This document shows positions 1 through 8,748 of a stretch of DNA of 64,000 nt, in pieces. Both the position numbers and the translations under genes were made by a program. The stretch covers positions 1,178,001 to 1,242,000 of the forward strand of contig CAWCQU010000003.1 of the NCBI GenBank assembly GCA_963797765.1, given 5' to 3'. The notes under the pieces are model-generated. The model saw only the letters and a program-made list of their open reading frames with translations, was not told the DNA's origin and ran no database searches. Numbering within the stretch: the first letter of the stretch is position 1; the number at the start of each line of letters is the position of its first letter. The stretch comes from JBGPTK01 sp963797765. GTDB taxonomy: Bacteria; Acidobacteriota; Terriglobia; Acidiferrales; UBA7541.

Positions 1-1
1 G

Positions 2-426
2 GCCTCACTCGCTCTCCTGATCCTCGCTTTGCTGGCCGCACCCGTTCGCGCGGATTCAGAATCGCTGACCTGGAAACCGGTCGAGGGCGCCCTACTGAAA
101 ATCAACGGGCGCGCGCTGTTCAAGTGGGGCGTCTACACCGCCGATAAGAAATATCAATTCCTGCTGATCCTTCTGATGCACCGCTATTTGATTCTCGATA
201 CGAAGGGCGAGCCGTTTACGAATTAAAGCCCGGTGCGCTGGAACAGGAAGGCACGGACCTGCGCACTCCCAAGCCGACTGGCGAAATGAGGAGAATTCCC
301 AGCTCGCAGTGGTATTTCCACGATATGGGTCCGCTCGAGCAAGTGCGTTTGCGCTTGGATGACTACGGCGGGAACACAATCGAAATGCAATTGCCCCACA
401 TGCCCGATTTGCGCGGACTGTATTAG
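2..426 (+). CDS. Partial hypothetical secreted protein, frameshifted
   Basis: The reading frame is already open at the window edge, so the gene starts upstream. The first visible residues are a leucine/alanine-rich stretch ending in APVRA, which looks like the end of a signal peptide. The frame stops at 226, but the next frame continues with protein-like sequence (VYELKPGALEQ, then WYFHDMGPLEQ) to a TAG at 424-426. The most economical reading is one gene with a one-base insertion or two-base loss near 200-215. I do not recognise the family; the mature part resembles a small soluble periplasmic protein. It is convergent with preA. Function unknown; moderately sure that it is one gene. Confidence 0.5.
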
Positions 427-473
427 GGACCGGCGAAGGCCCGCAGCGATCACACATCGCGTTCAGACCCTGG

Positions 474-1776
474 TCAAGCGTAGTGCCCGGGAATCGGCGG
501 CAATCCGGCGCGCACTCGTTCGTTCCAGGACATCGGCGCCATCCCGGTATCGATTTCTCTCATGGTAATGCAATTATCCACCGGGCAGACGAGCGCGCAG
601 AGATTGCAGCCCACGCATTCTTCGTCAATGATTTTCGGCACGTGAACGCCCATGCCATTCGGATTCTCTTTGCCGTTGGCGCCGTTCGATGTGTAGGGCT
701 GCGATGCATTGGTGGGCGCCGTCTTCACACGCGATGTAACAAAGCTGGCAGCCGATGCATAGGTCGTGATTGATGTCCGCGATGATTTTGTAATTCAAAT
801 CCAAATCGCCCCAGTCCATTACGTTTGGCACAGCGCGTCCGCGAAAATCATGGATTGTCTTGAATCCGTGGTCATCCATGTAGGACGAGAGGCCATCAAT
901 CATATCTTCCACAATGCGGAAACCGTAGTGCATCGCGGCGGTGCAGACTTGCACGCAGCTTGATCCCAACGAGATATGCTCGGCCGCGTCAATCCAGTTC
1001 CCTATTCCCCCGATTCCGACTATGGGGATTTTTACTTTCTTGGCCACGCTGGAGAGCAGATGCAGAGCAATCGGCTTGACCGCCGGGCCACAATAGCCGC
1101 CGTGCGACGATTTGCCTCCGACGATTGGCCGGGGCGCGAACGTATTCAGATCAACTCCCATCAACGAATTGATCGTATTGATCAGGCTTACCGCATCGGC
1201 GCCGCCACGCTCGGCAGCCAGCGCAATCTGAGAAATGTCGGTGACGTTGGGCGTAAGCTTGGAGATTACCGGCGTGTGCGCCGCTTCTTTCGCCCACCCT
1301 GTGATCATCTCCGTGTATTCGGGCACCTGGCCGACTGCCGCGCCCATTCCGCGCTCGCTCATCCCGTGCGGACAGCCAAAATTCAATTCCAGTGCGTCTG
1401 ATCCGGCATCTTCGGCGCGGTGGACGATGTCGTGCCAGATTTCGCGCTTCGATTCCACCATCAGCGACGCGATCACCAGGTTTTTTGGATAGCGCTTTTT
1501 CACTTCCGCAATTTCGCGGAAATTGATGTCGGCTGGGCGGTCGCTGATCAGCTCGATGTTGTTGAAGCCCATCATCTTCACGCCGTTCAGGTCCACGGCG
1601 CCGTACCGTGAAGATGTATTTTGAACGGCCGCTCCGATCGTCTTCCACACGGCCCCGCCCCAGCCGGCGTCAAACGCGCGCATCACCTGGCCGCCGGTAT
1701 TCGTCGGTGGGCCTGACGCCAGCCAGAACGGATTGGGCGACTCAATTCCGCAGAACTTCACGCCTAAATCAGCCAT
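474..1776 (-). CDS. preA: Dihydropyrimidine dehydrogenase subunit PreA, frameshifted near C-terminus
   Basis: PreA is the catalytic half of NAD-dependent dihydropyrimidine dehydrogenase, which reduces uracil and thymine to their 5,6-dihydro forms in the cytoplasm. Residues 1-300 form the FMN-binding dihydroorotate-dehydrogenase-type barrel (NFGCPHG near 132, GIGGIGNW near 255). A first 4Fe-4S motif follows (C340, C343, C346, C350). The second motif (CVGCNLCALVCP) lies in another frame, so a single-base shift occurs around 690-720 and the true end is the TGA at 474. ATG at 1776 is chosen because AGAGGTGA lies just upstream; the open frame runs further upstream but without family similarity. 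It is co-directional with preT, separated from it by one membrane-protein gene. The shift is probably a sequencing error, since both sides match the family. Confidence 0.88.
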
Positions 1777-1866
1777 AGTCTCACCTCTTGAAGCGTTCGT
1801 TACCGATTGCAACTCGCTATTAGAGTTCGTCCAATGGTAAATACTGCGAAGCGCTCTACTTCGCCT

Positions 1867-1939
1867 AGCTTCAGGGGCTGAAGCCCAACTCTTAGGAACT
1901 CTCAAATGTCGGAGCGGAAGCTTCGACCCCCTAAGAACC
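1867..1939 (+). repeat. Interspersed two-hairpin repeat, copy 1
   Basis: This 73-bp element begins with an inverted repeat of the type CAGGGGCTGAAGCCC and ends with a second one, GTCGGAGCGGAAGCTTCGAC followed by CCCCTAAG. A second copy lies in the opposite orientation at 58664-58736. The two copies share the order, spacing and most bases of both hairpins. It sits in the gap upstream of preA and outside any gene, as REP-like elements do. Mechanism of spread unknown. Confidence 0.7.
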
Positions 1940-1991
1940 ATATCATGAGGCATCCGTAAGCCAAATGCCTTCACGAAGAAAATCAATCTTG

Positions 1992-2591
1992 TCAGCTCTG
2001 GCCATGATAGATCTTTGGCGGTGGCACATCTTGCTGCAAACTGCGCCAAGCGAGCCAAGCTACTGTTGCGAACATACCGAGCCAGCCCAGCATTCTCATG
2101 AAGCGGGCAATCGATGTATCGTGCTCCAGGACTCCCAGACTCGAGAACAGCGCATTCCAATCGTGCTCCACATATTCCGCGTCTCCCACGGTGAGCAGCG
2201 GCAGTTCCTGCGCGCGGGCATCAGCCATATAAGTAGCGATCGGCAAAAACTGCTCGAAAAAAAAGAACACGCAGAACGCCGTTCCCTGCACCTGCCTGCG
2301 AAATGCAAAATAGACGGCCAGCGCAAAAGGCACGAACAATTGCAGCAGCGTGCCCCCCGCAATGTTGAGCCAGTGGCCGAACCACCGGAAAAGCAGGTGT
2401 CCCCCTTCGTGAATCGGGATGAACACCAGATCGATCATCAGCAGCAAGCCTCTGCCGTGCGCTGCTTGCCACAAAAATAAAGTATAGAAGGCCAGCCACG
2501 CCGCGAGCGCTGTCTTCGGAACCGGCTGCCACTCATTTTCTAGGGCATCGAGAGCGGGAAAACGTTCGCTCCATGCATTCGGCGCCTTCAT
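1992..2591 (-). CDS. Membrane protein with HEGGH zinc-metallopeptidase motif
   Basis: This 199-residue protein has about four to five hydrophobic segments. One contains H61-E62-x-x-H65 (HEGGH), the zinc signature of intramembrane metalloproteases of the M50 type; an aspartate in DWNALF near residue 145 could be a third ligand. The family is not one I can name, and it lacks the full length of RseP/SpoIVFB. The gene starts 6 bp after preT ends, so it is almost certainly in the same transcript, between preT and preA. It may be a resident of the operon with no role in pyrimidine metabolism. Peptidase activity is inferred from the motif only. Confidence 0.6.
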   Translation of the reverse strand: MKAPNAWSERFPALDALENEWQPVPKTALAAWLAFYTLFLWQAAHGRGLLLMIDLVFIPIHEGGHLLFRWFGHWLNIAGGTLLQLFVPFALAVYFAFRRQVQGTAFCVFFFFEQFLPIATYMADARAQELPLLTVGDAEYVEHDWNALFSSLGVLEHDTSIARFMRMLGWLGMFATVAWLAWRSLQQDVPPPKIYHGQS

Positions 2592-2597
2592 CGGAAT

Positions 2598-3962
2598 TTA
2601 GATCTTCGCGCGCGGCGATCCAAGAGATGCATCCATTCCGCGAGCAGCGGCCATTCCTTCGGCCACTGCATTCACCACTTCCTTCCCGCCATTCACGCAA
2701 TCGCCGCCGGCATAATACTTCGGATTCCCGGTCTGGTACCGCTGATCCACAACGACGGTGCCATCTTGGCGCAGGTTAATTCCGGAAATTCCTCGAAGAA
2801 TCTCGGTCACCGGCTTCTGCCCGATCGCGCCCACCACCATATCCACCGGCAGCGTAAATTCACTGCCTGGCACCGGCTCGGGCGGAAGCCCCCTGCGTCC
2901 CTTGGAGTCCACTGGACGAGTGCGTACCAGATCGATGCCGGTGACTGCGCCGTTTCTTCCAATCACGCGCAGGGGCTGGGTATGCCAGTGAAAGATCACG
3001 CCGTCGAGTTTCGCCAGTTCATACTCGTAGTCGAACGCTGACTTATCCTGCTCGCCGCGCCTATGGATCAGATGAACCGATTCCGCGTTAAGCCGTTTTG
3101 CCGCGGTGACAACATCAATTGCGGTATTCCCGGCCCCAATACACGCAATCCGCCGCCCCACTTCCACATCCACGAATTGCTTTATTTTGGTGTCAGCGAT
3201 GAATTCCAGCGCTCCGAATACGCCGTGCAGGTCTTCACCGGGCAATTTCAAATCCCACGTTTCACCCAAACCGAGCCCGACGAAAATAAGATCGAACTGT
3301 TTCTCGATCTCCGCAAAAGTGATGTCGCGTCCCACTTCCGTCCGTTGGCGGAAATTCACGCCGAGAGCGCGTACCATCTTTATTTCAAGCAGGGCATCTT
3401 CCGCGCGCGATTTGTAAGCCGCGATACCATGCGTGTTCAGCCCGCCGGGCAGGCCGTTCCGGTCAAATAGCGTAACTTCGTAACCGAATTTGACAAGTTC
3501 CGTGGCGCAAGCCAAGGAAGCAGGGCCCGAACCGATGCAGGCCACTCGTTTGCCATTGGGCGCGCCCGCATGAAGCAGGCTGATGTTGCGCTCCAATACA
3601 TAATCCACGGAATAGCGTTGCAGCCGGCCGATTTGGATCGGCTCCTCGCCTTTCTCGTGCATCACGCATGCGCCTTCGCAGAGCACTTCCGTGGGGCAGA
3701 CCCGCCCGCAACTCGCACCGAGCACGTTGGCATCGAGAATCACTCGAGCCGATCCGCGCAAATTATCGGTGGTGATCTTCTTGATGAACGCGGGCACATC
3801 GATGTGGGTCGGGCAGGCCATGGTACAGGGAGCGTCGAAACAGAAAAGACAGCGATTCGCTTCGATCAGCGCCTGGCGCGGCGTCATTGCCGGAACAAGG
3901 TCGGCAAAATTATCTTCATATTTGTCGGGATGCAGCTTCGGAGCCGTCTCGTGCAGGGCCAT
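2598..3962 (-). CDS. preT: Dihydropyrimidine dehydrogenase subunit PreT (NAD, FAD, Fe-S)
   Basis: PreT is the electron-input subunit: it takes electrons from NADH through FAD and 4Fe-4S clusters and passes them to PreA. The 454-residue protein has two N-terminal cysteine clusters (C38, C41, C46, C50 and C85, C89, C95, C99), like glutamate synthase small subunit. A GSGPASLACA FAD-binding motif follows, then a second Rossmann motif, GAGNTAIDV. The ATG at 3962 follows an ideal AGGAGG; the frame remains open upstream but that part is not homologous. Divergent from the dihydropyrimidinase gene, so the two enzymes of the pathway flank one promoter region. Confidence 0.9.
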   Translation of the reverse strand: MALHETAPKLHPDKYEDNFADLVPAMTPRQALIEANRCLFCFDAPCTMACPTHIDVPAFIKKITTDNLRGSARVILDANVLGASCGRVCPTEVLCEGACVMHEKGEEPIQIGRLQRYSVDYVLERNISLLHAGAPNGKRVACIGSGPASLACATELVKFGYEVTLFDRNGLPGGLNTHGIAAYKSRAEDALLEIKMVRALGVNFRQRTEVGRDITFAEIEKQFDLIFVGLGLGETWDLKLPGEDLHGVFGALEFIADTKIKQFVDVEVGRRIACIGAGNTAIDVVTAAKRLNAESVHLIHRRGEQDKSAFDYEYELAKLDGVIFHWHTQPLRVIGRNGAVTGIDLVRTRPVDSKGRRGLPPEPVPGSEFTLPVDMVVGAIGQKPVTEILRGISGINLRQDGTVVVDQRYQTGNPKYYAGGDCVNGGKEVVNAVAEGMAAARGMDASLGSPRAKI

Positions 3963-4246
3963 TGCGCCTCCTGCCTCGGATAGCCTCACGCTCGGGACGC
4001 GAAGAGACGGCCGCGGAGGGAAAAGCGCGGCGCGAAGCGCCCCGAAACGCGCAACCCGGCGGATTGTCGTTCCACCGGGTAACAACAGGCTTTTGACGCC
4101 GCCGATTTTAGCACTGGGTTTATGCCGCCACACCAATCGATTTGTCGGAAAGTTTCGCAGATTGTGATTCCACGGTGCGGAACGGCTTGCCGCGGGTTTA
4201 CCGAGTGGCCTAAGATGCTTTGCGGCCATTGTCGACGGAGGAACGG

Positions 4247-5638
4247 ATGCGCTTGGACACAGTCATCAAGAATGGAACAGTGGTCACCGCTTCAGACACC
4301 TGCGTGGCTGACGTGGGAATCCTGGGCGACACAATCGTCGCCGTCGCCAGGGATCTGCCTATCGAAGGCGCAAGCAAGGTACTCGATGCGCGCGGAACCT
4401 ACGTGATGCCCGGCGGCATTGACGCACACACGCATCTCGATATGCCCTTCGGAAACACGGTGAGCAACGATGATTTTGAGACCGGGACGATTGCGGCGGC
4501 CTACGGCGGCACCACCACGCTTGTTGATTTCGCAATCCAGTACAAGGGACAAACGCTGCGGCAAGCATTCGACATTTGGCGCGCGAAAGCCGAAGGGAAA
4601 GCAGTGATCGATTACGCCTTCCACTGCATCATCACCGATCTGGGCGACGCGCAACTCGAGGAAATGGGCGCGCTGGTTCGCGAAGGCGTTTCGAGCTTCA
4701 AGCTGTTTATGGCTTATCCCGGTGTTTTCATGCTCGATGACGCTTCAATATTCAAAGCAATGACCGCCGCGGCGAAGTATGGCGCCATGATCTGCATGCA
4801 CGCGGAAAACGGCGGCGCCATTGACGTGCTGGTACAGCGTGCGCTTGCGGAAGGCAAGCGCGCACCGAAATATCACGCGCTCACGCGGCCCACCACCGCG
4901 GAAGGCGAAGCTACCGGTCGAGCAATCGCGCTGGCGGAAATGGCGGGAGCCCCGGTTTACATTGTCCATCTTTCCTGTAACGAAGCGCTGGAACGGGTGC
5001 GCGAGGCGCGCGACCGCGGCCTGCCCGCTTATGCCGAAACCTGCCCTCAGTATCTTTATCTATCGCTGGAAAATATCGATGTGCCGGGATTTGAAGGCGC
5101 GAAATATGTGTTCACTCCTCCCCTGCGCGAAAAATGGCATCAGGAGAAATTGTGGCAAGGATTGGCCAAAGACGATTTGCAAGCTGTCTCCACCGATCAT
5201 TGCCCATTCTGCTTCAAGGATCAGAAGGAACTTGGCAAAGATGATTTCACGAAAATCCCCAATGGCGGTCCGGGAATCGAGCACCGCCTCAGCCTGATCT
5301 ATACCGGAGGTGTGCATGGCAAACGCTTCTCCCCCAATCGCTTTGTGCAATTGGTTTCAACTGCGCCCGCGAAATTGTTCGGCCTGTATCCGCGCAAAGG
5401 AACGATAGCCGTGGGCTCGGATGCCGACGTGATTCTATTTGATCCAAACCTGGAACAGGTGATCAGCGCGAAGACTCACCACATGCGCGTGGATTATTCC
5501 ATGTTCGAAGGAATCGCCGTGAAAGGCGCGCCGAAGGCAGTCCTCTCGCGCGGCCGCGTGGTGATCGAAAACGGAAAGTTTACCGGCAAGCCGGGCGCGG
5601 GACAATTCTTGCGGCGCCAAACATATTCAGGAATTTAA
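4247..5638 (+). CDS. hydA: Dihydropyrimidinase / D-hydantoinase
   Basis: This enzyme hydrolyses dihydrouracil and dihydrothymine to N-carbamoyl-beta-amino acids, the step after PreTA. The 463-residue cytoplasmic amidohydrolase has all expected metal ligands of the family: H61 and H63 (DAHTH), the lysine to be carboxylated K152 (SSFKLF), H185 (CMHAENG), H241 (IVHLS) and D317 (STDHCPF). The length fits the family. ATG 4247 is preferred over an upstream TTG at 4220 because a GGAGG lies just before it and the family begins with the MRLDTVIKNG-type strand. Divergent from preT across about 280 bp. The third pathway enzyme, beta-ureidopropionase, is not seen in this window. Confidence 0.93.
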   Translation: MRLDTVIKNGTVVTASDTCVADVGILGDTIVAVARDLPIEGASKVLDARGTYVMPGGIDAHTHLDMPFGNTVSNDDFETGTIAAAYGGTTTLVDFAIQYKGQTLRQAFDIWRAKAEGKAVIDYAFHCIITDLGDAQLEEMGALVREGVSSFKLFMAYPGVFMLDDASIFKAMTAAAKYGAMICMHAENGGAIDVLVQRALAEGKRAPKYHALTRPTTAEGEATGRAIALAEMAGAPVYIVHLSCNEALERVREARDRGLPAYAETCPQYLYLSLENIDVPGFEGAKYVFTPPLREKWHQEKLWQGLAKDDLQAVSTDHCPFCFKDQKELGKDDFTKIPNGGPGIEHRLSLIYTGGVHGKRFSPNRFVQLVSTAPAKLFGLYPRKGTIAVGSDADVILFDPNLEQVISAKTHHMRVDYSMFEGIAVKGAPKAVLSRGRVVIENGKFTGKPGAGQFLRRQTYSGI

Positions 5639-5695
5639 TGCGAAACGGCTGAGGGTTTTAGAATTGATCCAACTAAGCTTCTAAATTCCGCTGAA

Positions 5696-6283
5696 TTAGC
5701 GGCGATACACTCCATAAACCCACGGAATCCCCACCAGTCCATCTTCCACCTTCACCACAATCGAATCGCCCTGATGGAAGCGAATGAAATCGTCGCGGTC
5801 CACGGCCACCCGCTCGAAGCGATGCCCTTCCCGCCAGGATGAAACGATCAGCCGCCGGTTCGGCAGCGGCATCGAAAGCGCAAACTTGCCGATCACACGC
5901 GCATCCCATTCCACCGGTTTTGCACGGTCCAGGTTTCCATTCGCAAATAGCAAAATGGCCAGAAGCCACGGCACCGGCACCAGGCCGAAGAAGATGCGTT
6001 TGGTGGCTTCCACCTCCAATCTCCGCGCCGCTCTGCGTTCCACCCAAATCGCCAGCCATATCGTTAAGAAAAACAGGACTCCCACGAAAATCAGAATTGC
6101 GTCCAAATCAAGGGGAGGATACCAGCCGACAGAAACCAGGAATCCGAGTGAACCTAGAACAAATATCGCGATGCGATTCCACAATTTCCGCCGCAGCACC
6201 AGTTCCGCCGCGGCGGAGTCAAGGCCGCATGCCTCGCACTGATCCGCGGTGCGGCCGGCGCCACAATTGAGGCAACGCGTCAT
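5696..6283 (-). CDS. Zinc-ribbon membrane protein of unknown function
   Basis: The protein opens with a short zinc ribbon, two CxxC-type pairs in the first 20 residues (CLNCG and CEACG). Three to four hydrophobic helices follow (VLGSLGFLVSVG, FVGVLFFLTIWLAIW and LVPVPWLLAILLF) and then a soluble C-terminal region of about 80 residues. The ATG at 6283 overlaps the TGA of the upstream PilZ gene in a four-base ATGA junction, showing translational coupling. The family is not recognised. Coupling to a PilZ domain suggests a membrane-associated partner of a c-di-GMP-responsive protein, but that is inference from position only. Confidence 0.65.
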   Translation of the reverse strand: MTRCLNCGAGRTADQCEACGLDSAAAELVLRRKLWNRIAIFVLGSLGFLVSVGWYPPLDLDAILIFVGVLFFLTIWLAIWVERRAARRLEVEATKRIFFGLVPVPWLLAILLFANGNLDRAKPVEWDARVIGKFALSMPLPNRRLIVSSWREGHRFERVAVDRDDFIRFHQGDSIVVKVEDGLVGIPWVYGVYRR

Positions 6284-6591
6284 TCGGCCGAAAGCTTTCC
6301 CAGCCATTCATCAAGCGATCTGCGAGCCATTTCGGAAGGCGATTGAAATTCCACCGCCATCCCATGACCCGGCTCGATGCGGCGCACGATGCAATCGATC
6401 GGCAAAACCTCCGGAAGCAGAATCCGGGCGGAAAATTCCGCGCGCATCCACAGGGGGTTCGGCGTCTCGACAAACATTCCCGAAGAGCTGACGTCCTGCA
6501 CCGATGCTCGCAGCACTTCCGATCCCCAGTCGATTTCGAGCTTGGCGGAGCAGGGGTAACGCTCATGCCGACGGCGTTCTCGTGTTGTCAC
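6280..6591 (-). CDS. PilZ-domain protein
   Basis: A stand-alone PilZ domain of about 100 residues. It begins with an arginine-rich stretch ending RRHERYPC and has the second signature DVSSSGMFVET, which fit the RxxxR and (D/N)xSxxG elements used to bind cyclic di-GMP. GTG 6591 is chosen as start because AAAGGTGG lies nine bases upstream and the domain begins right after it; the frame extends upstream to a TTG at 6666. Its stop overlaps the next gene's start. Presumably cytoplasmic, relaying c-di-GMP levels to an unknown target. Confidence 0.8.
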   Translation of the reverse strand: MTTRERRRHERYPCSAKLEIDWGSEVLRASVQDVSSSGMFVETPNPLWMRAEFSARILLPEVLPIDCIVRRIEPGHGMAVEFQSPSEMARRSLDEWLGKLSAE

Positions 6592-6753
6592 GCGACGTCC
6601 ACCTTTGGAGAAACTGGGATGCTCTATGCCCTGATTAATGCTAAGCGGCGCAAGTGATGCTGTCAACGGCTGTGGAGGGCTGGTGACCGCGAATCATATA
6701 CAGGCTGCGTAATAAAAGCACCGTTGCCTGCTGATCGCGGTTATTAACTGGGG

Positions 6754-6759
6754 TATACT
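6754..6759 (+). promoter_or_regulatory. -10 box of a probable leaderless promoter for the DinB-like gene
   Basis: TATACT ends exactly six bases before the ATG at 6766, and no Shine-Dalgarno sequence lies between. Transcription starting 6-7 bases after the box would begin at the A of the start codon. The same spacing occurs at three other genes in the window. Confidence 0.5.
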
Positions 6760-6765
6760 CGCTGC

Positions 6766-7254
6766 ATGAATCTCAAGGAATTTTTCCTCAAACAAAAGGA
6801 ATCGATTCACACCCGCAGCAAACAAGTTTATGAGCTGATCACGCCGGAGATCTTCGATTGGAAGCCTGAAAAAGGCGCTCTAAGCGTGGGCCAGATGCTG
6901 CGGCATGTGTGGGTTTCCGAAACAGGCGTTCGCCAGGTTGCGCTGGAAGGAAATTTCGCCTATTACGAAACGCGAATTCCACAGGGTCTTTCCGCGGTGC
7001 TTGGAGTCCCCACCACATTAATCGAAGAGTTGAGGAATATTGAGCGCGTGCATGCCGAGACGCTCGCAGCCGTTGCGGCATTTCCCCTGGACCAATTTGA
7101 GCAAGAACGAGTAAACCCAGGGTTGAGATTCCATCGGACGGCTGCCGTGATTCTGTTCGGAATCAACGAACACGAGATACATCACCGTGCGCAGTTAATG
7201 ACCTATGTGCGGATGATGGGCACGCCGGCCCCAGAGCCGTTTTCGCGCCGGTGA
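6766..7254 (+). CDS. DinB-like (DinB/YfiT) four-helix metalloprotein
   Basis: A 162-residue protein of the DinB superfamily, a metal-binding four-helix bundle. The candidate ligands are H47 (MLRHVWV), H136 and H139/H140 (NEHEIHH), in the order seen across the family. Members include thiol-dependent transferases (bacillithiol or mycothiol systems) and many uncharacterised proteins, so the substrate cannot be assigned. Cytoplasmic, with no signal peptide. It stands alone between divergent and convergent neighbours. Translation probably starts leaderless, directly after a TATACT box. Confidence 0.82.
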   Translation: MNLKEFFLKQKESIHTRSKQVYELITPEIFDWKPEKGALSVGQMLRHVWVSETGVRQVALEGNFAYYETRIPQGLSAVLGVPTTLIEELRNIERVHAETLAAVAAFPLDQFEQERVNPGLRFHRTAAVILFGINEHEIHHRAQLMTYVRMMGTPAPEPFSRR

Positions 7255-7370
7255 CGTCAAGAAAATTCGTAAATCTCGCTCCGACCCTCGACCTCGGGTC
7301 TCAAACAGATCGGAAACGTCACAGGCAAAACGATCCTACTCCACAGGATTAAGTAGTTTTTGACTCAGGG

Positions 7371-7646
7371 TCAATTGCTGGAGAGTTGCTCGACTGAACT
7401 CGGCGAAGTCGCTTCACATGCCATAACTTCGTCACGATTGTTAGCGAGGTCCGAACAAACCACTCCCTGAGCAGCGCGGATGGCTTGATCTGGTGATTGC
7501 CCGGATGCGGAACTGCAACGGTTTGACCCATGGAAGCTCACGCACACTTTGTATTTATACTTTCCTTCCTGGGCGGTGGAATAGAACAAGACTGCCACTA
7601 GAACCACTACTCCGACGAAGATCAACAACTTAATTGTCCGGGACAT
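7371..7646 (-). CDS. Small membrane-anchored protein of unknown function
   Basis: A 91-residue protein with one N-terminal transmembrane helix (residues 6-24, LLIFVGVVVLVAVLFY) followed by a soluble domain. That domain has four cysteines (C35, C44, C64, C77), consistent with disulfides outside the membrane. The ATG at 7646 is preceded at exactly six bases by TAAAAT, so the start is probably leaderless. I do not recognise the family. It lies downstream of and convergent with the DinB-like gene. Confidence 0.55.
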   Translation of the reverse strand: MSRTIKLLIFVGVVVLVAVLFYSTAQEGKYKYKVCVSFHGSNRCSSASGQSPDQAIRAAQGVVCSDLANNRDEVMACEATSPSSVEQLSSN

Positions 7647-7652
7647 GGCATG

Positions 7653-7658
7653 ATTTTA
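7653..7658 (-). promoter_or_regulatory. -10 box of a probable leaderless promoter for the 91-residue protein
   Basis: On the minus strand, TAAAAT is followed by six bases (CATGCC) and then the ATG at 7646. This is the same TANNNT-N6-ATG arrangement as at 6754. Confidence 0.45.
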
Positions 7659-7712
7659 ACACTGTTCCCCGCTTCCCAGTTTTGCTTCCTCTTTTAATTA
7701 GTAACCAACAAG

Positions 7713-8633
7713 TCATCGCATTCGCTGGATGCGGCGCGCGATTTCTGCCGCGCCACACGCAGCCGAAATAGTGAGGATTTCGATTCGGGCTTTTGGCGCG
7801 ATACGAACCAGATGCGTATCCACAGCGGAATCAAGGCTTGCGCTTTTTCCGAAGACGCCTCCTACTTTCGCCAAGACAAAGGATTCATTTCCCAATTCAA
7901 GTTTTTCCACAACTACGGCAGCCAGATGGGAAAGCGCCTCGGCCGCTTCAGCGAGAATCGCCCGCGCGGGCGTGTCCCCCAGGTTGGCCGCCTCCACTAC
8001 CGCTGGAAATAATTTGGGAAACACGTCGTCCGGATTTTGCACGATTCGCCGCGTGATTTCGTTCGGGTCCTCGTTATCAAGAGCCTGGTAAACTCGACCT
8101 GCAAGATTTGTGTGCGAATCTGGATCACCATCACTGCTCACGATCATCTTCCAGGCGCGGCGGCCGATATCGAACGCGCTGCCAAGGTCGCCTTTTTGCG
8201 GTCCTTCTCCTCCTGCACGGGCAGTCTTGCCGGCCCCGTTTCGCCCGTACGAAGCTGAGCCTGTTCCCGCAATAAGAATAATCCCAGGTCCCGAGCCGAC
8301 GGCGGCTTCGAGAGCAATTTCCAGATCGGTTGTGACGCGCACGGCAGCGGCAGGGAAAGTTTGACGCAGGAATTCGGCCACTCGCTCCACTACATCCGCC
8401 CGCCCGGCTCCGGCCATTCCCGCGCAGATGCCCGTCACGCAACTCGCTGAAAGCCCTCGTGAGGCAAGCGCGGCCCCGGCAGATTCGCTTAGGGCGCCGA
8501 ATGCGCTTTCGAAGCCGGCGCGAAGGGGATTTGATGGGCCCGCGCGAGACTCGGCAAGAATTTGCCCATCAGCATCCATCAGGACACATTCGGTCTTAGT
8601 TCCGCCACCATCGAATCCCAGAAAATATTCCAT
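7713..8633 (-). CDS. BadF/BadG-family amino-sugar kinase (GlcNAc or MurNAc kinase)
   Basis: A 306-residue ASKHA-fold kinase. The phosphate-1 loop GFDGGGTKT is at residues 6-14 and the second nucleotide motif IAGTGSASYG is near residue 115, as in N-acetylglucosamine kinase and the MurK N-acetylmuramic acid kinases. It would phosphorylate an imported amino sugar at C6 in the cytoplasm. Context favours peptidoglycan-derived sugar: a sodium:solute symporter starts divergently about 115 bp away, and NamZ, NagZ and MurQ lie within 12 kb. GlcNAc versus MurNAc preference cannot be decided from sequence reading alone, so no symbol is given. Confidence 0.8.
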   Translation of the reverse strand: MEYFLGFDGGGTKTECVLMDADGQILAESRAGPSNPLRAGFESAFGALSESAGAALASRGLSASCVTGICAGMAGAGRADVVERVAEFLRQTFPAAAVRVTTDLEIALEAAVGSGPGIILIAGTGSASYGRNGAGKTARAGGEGPQKGDLGSAFDIGRRAWKMIVSSDGDPDSHTNLAGRVYQALDNEDPNEITRRIVQNPDDVFPKLFPAVVEAANLGDTPARAILAEAAEALSHLAAVVVEKLELGNESFVLAKVGGVFGKSASLDSAVDTHLVRIAPKARIEILTISAACGAAEIARRIQRMR

Positions 8634-8748
8634 AATTTGTGGACAGGTCCTCCGATCGATCTCGCGGCGCGGTTCCCCCCGGGTTCAGCTTGCTTGACAG
8701 CGCGTGAAACGCGCAGTTAGCATCGCCGAACCTGCGCGGGTGCGGGCC

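Noticed and set aside
625..2160. 511-residue reading of preA from 2160
   Set aside because: The first 128 residues have no similarity to PreA and cover a repeat element; the ribosome-binding site supports the ATG at 1776.
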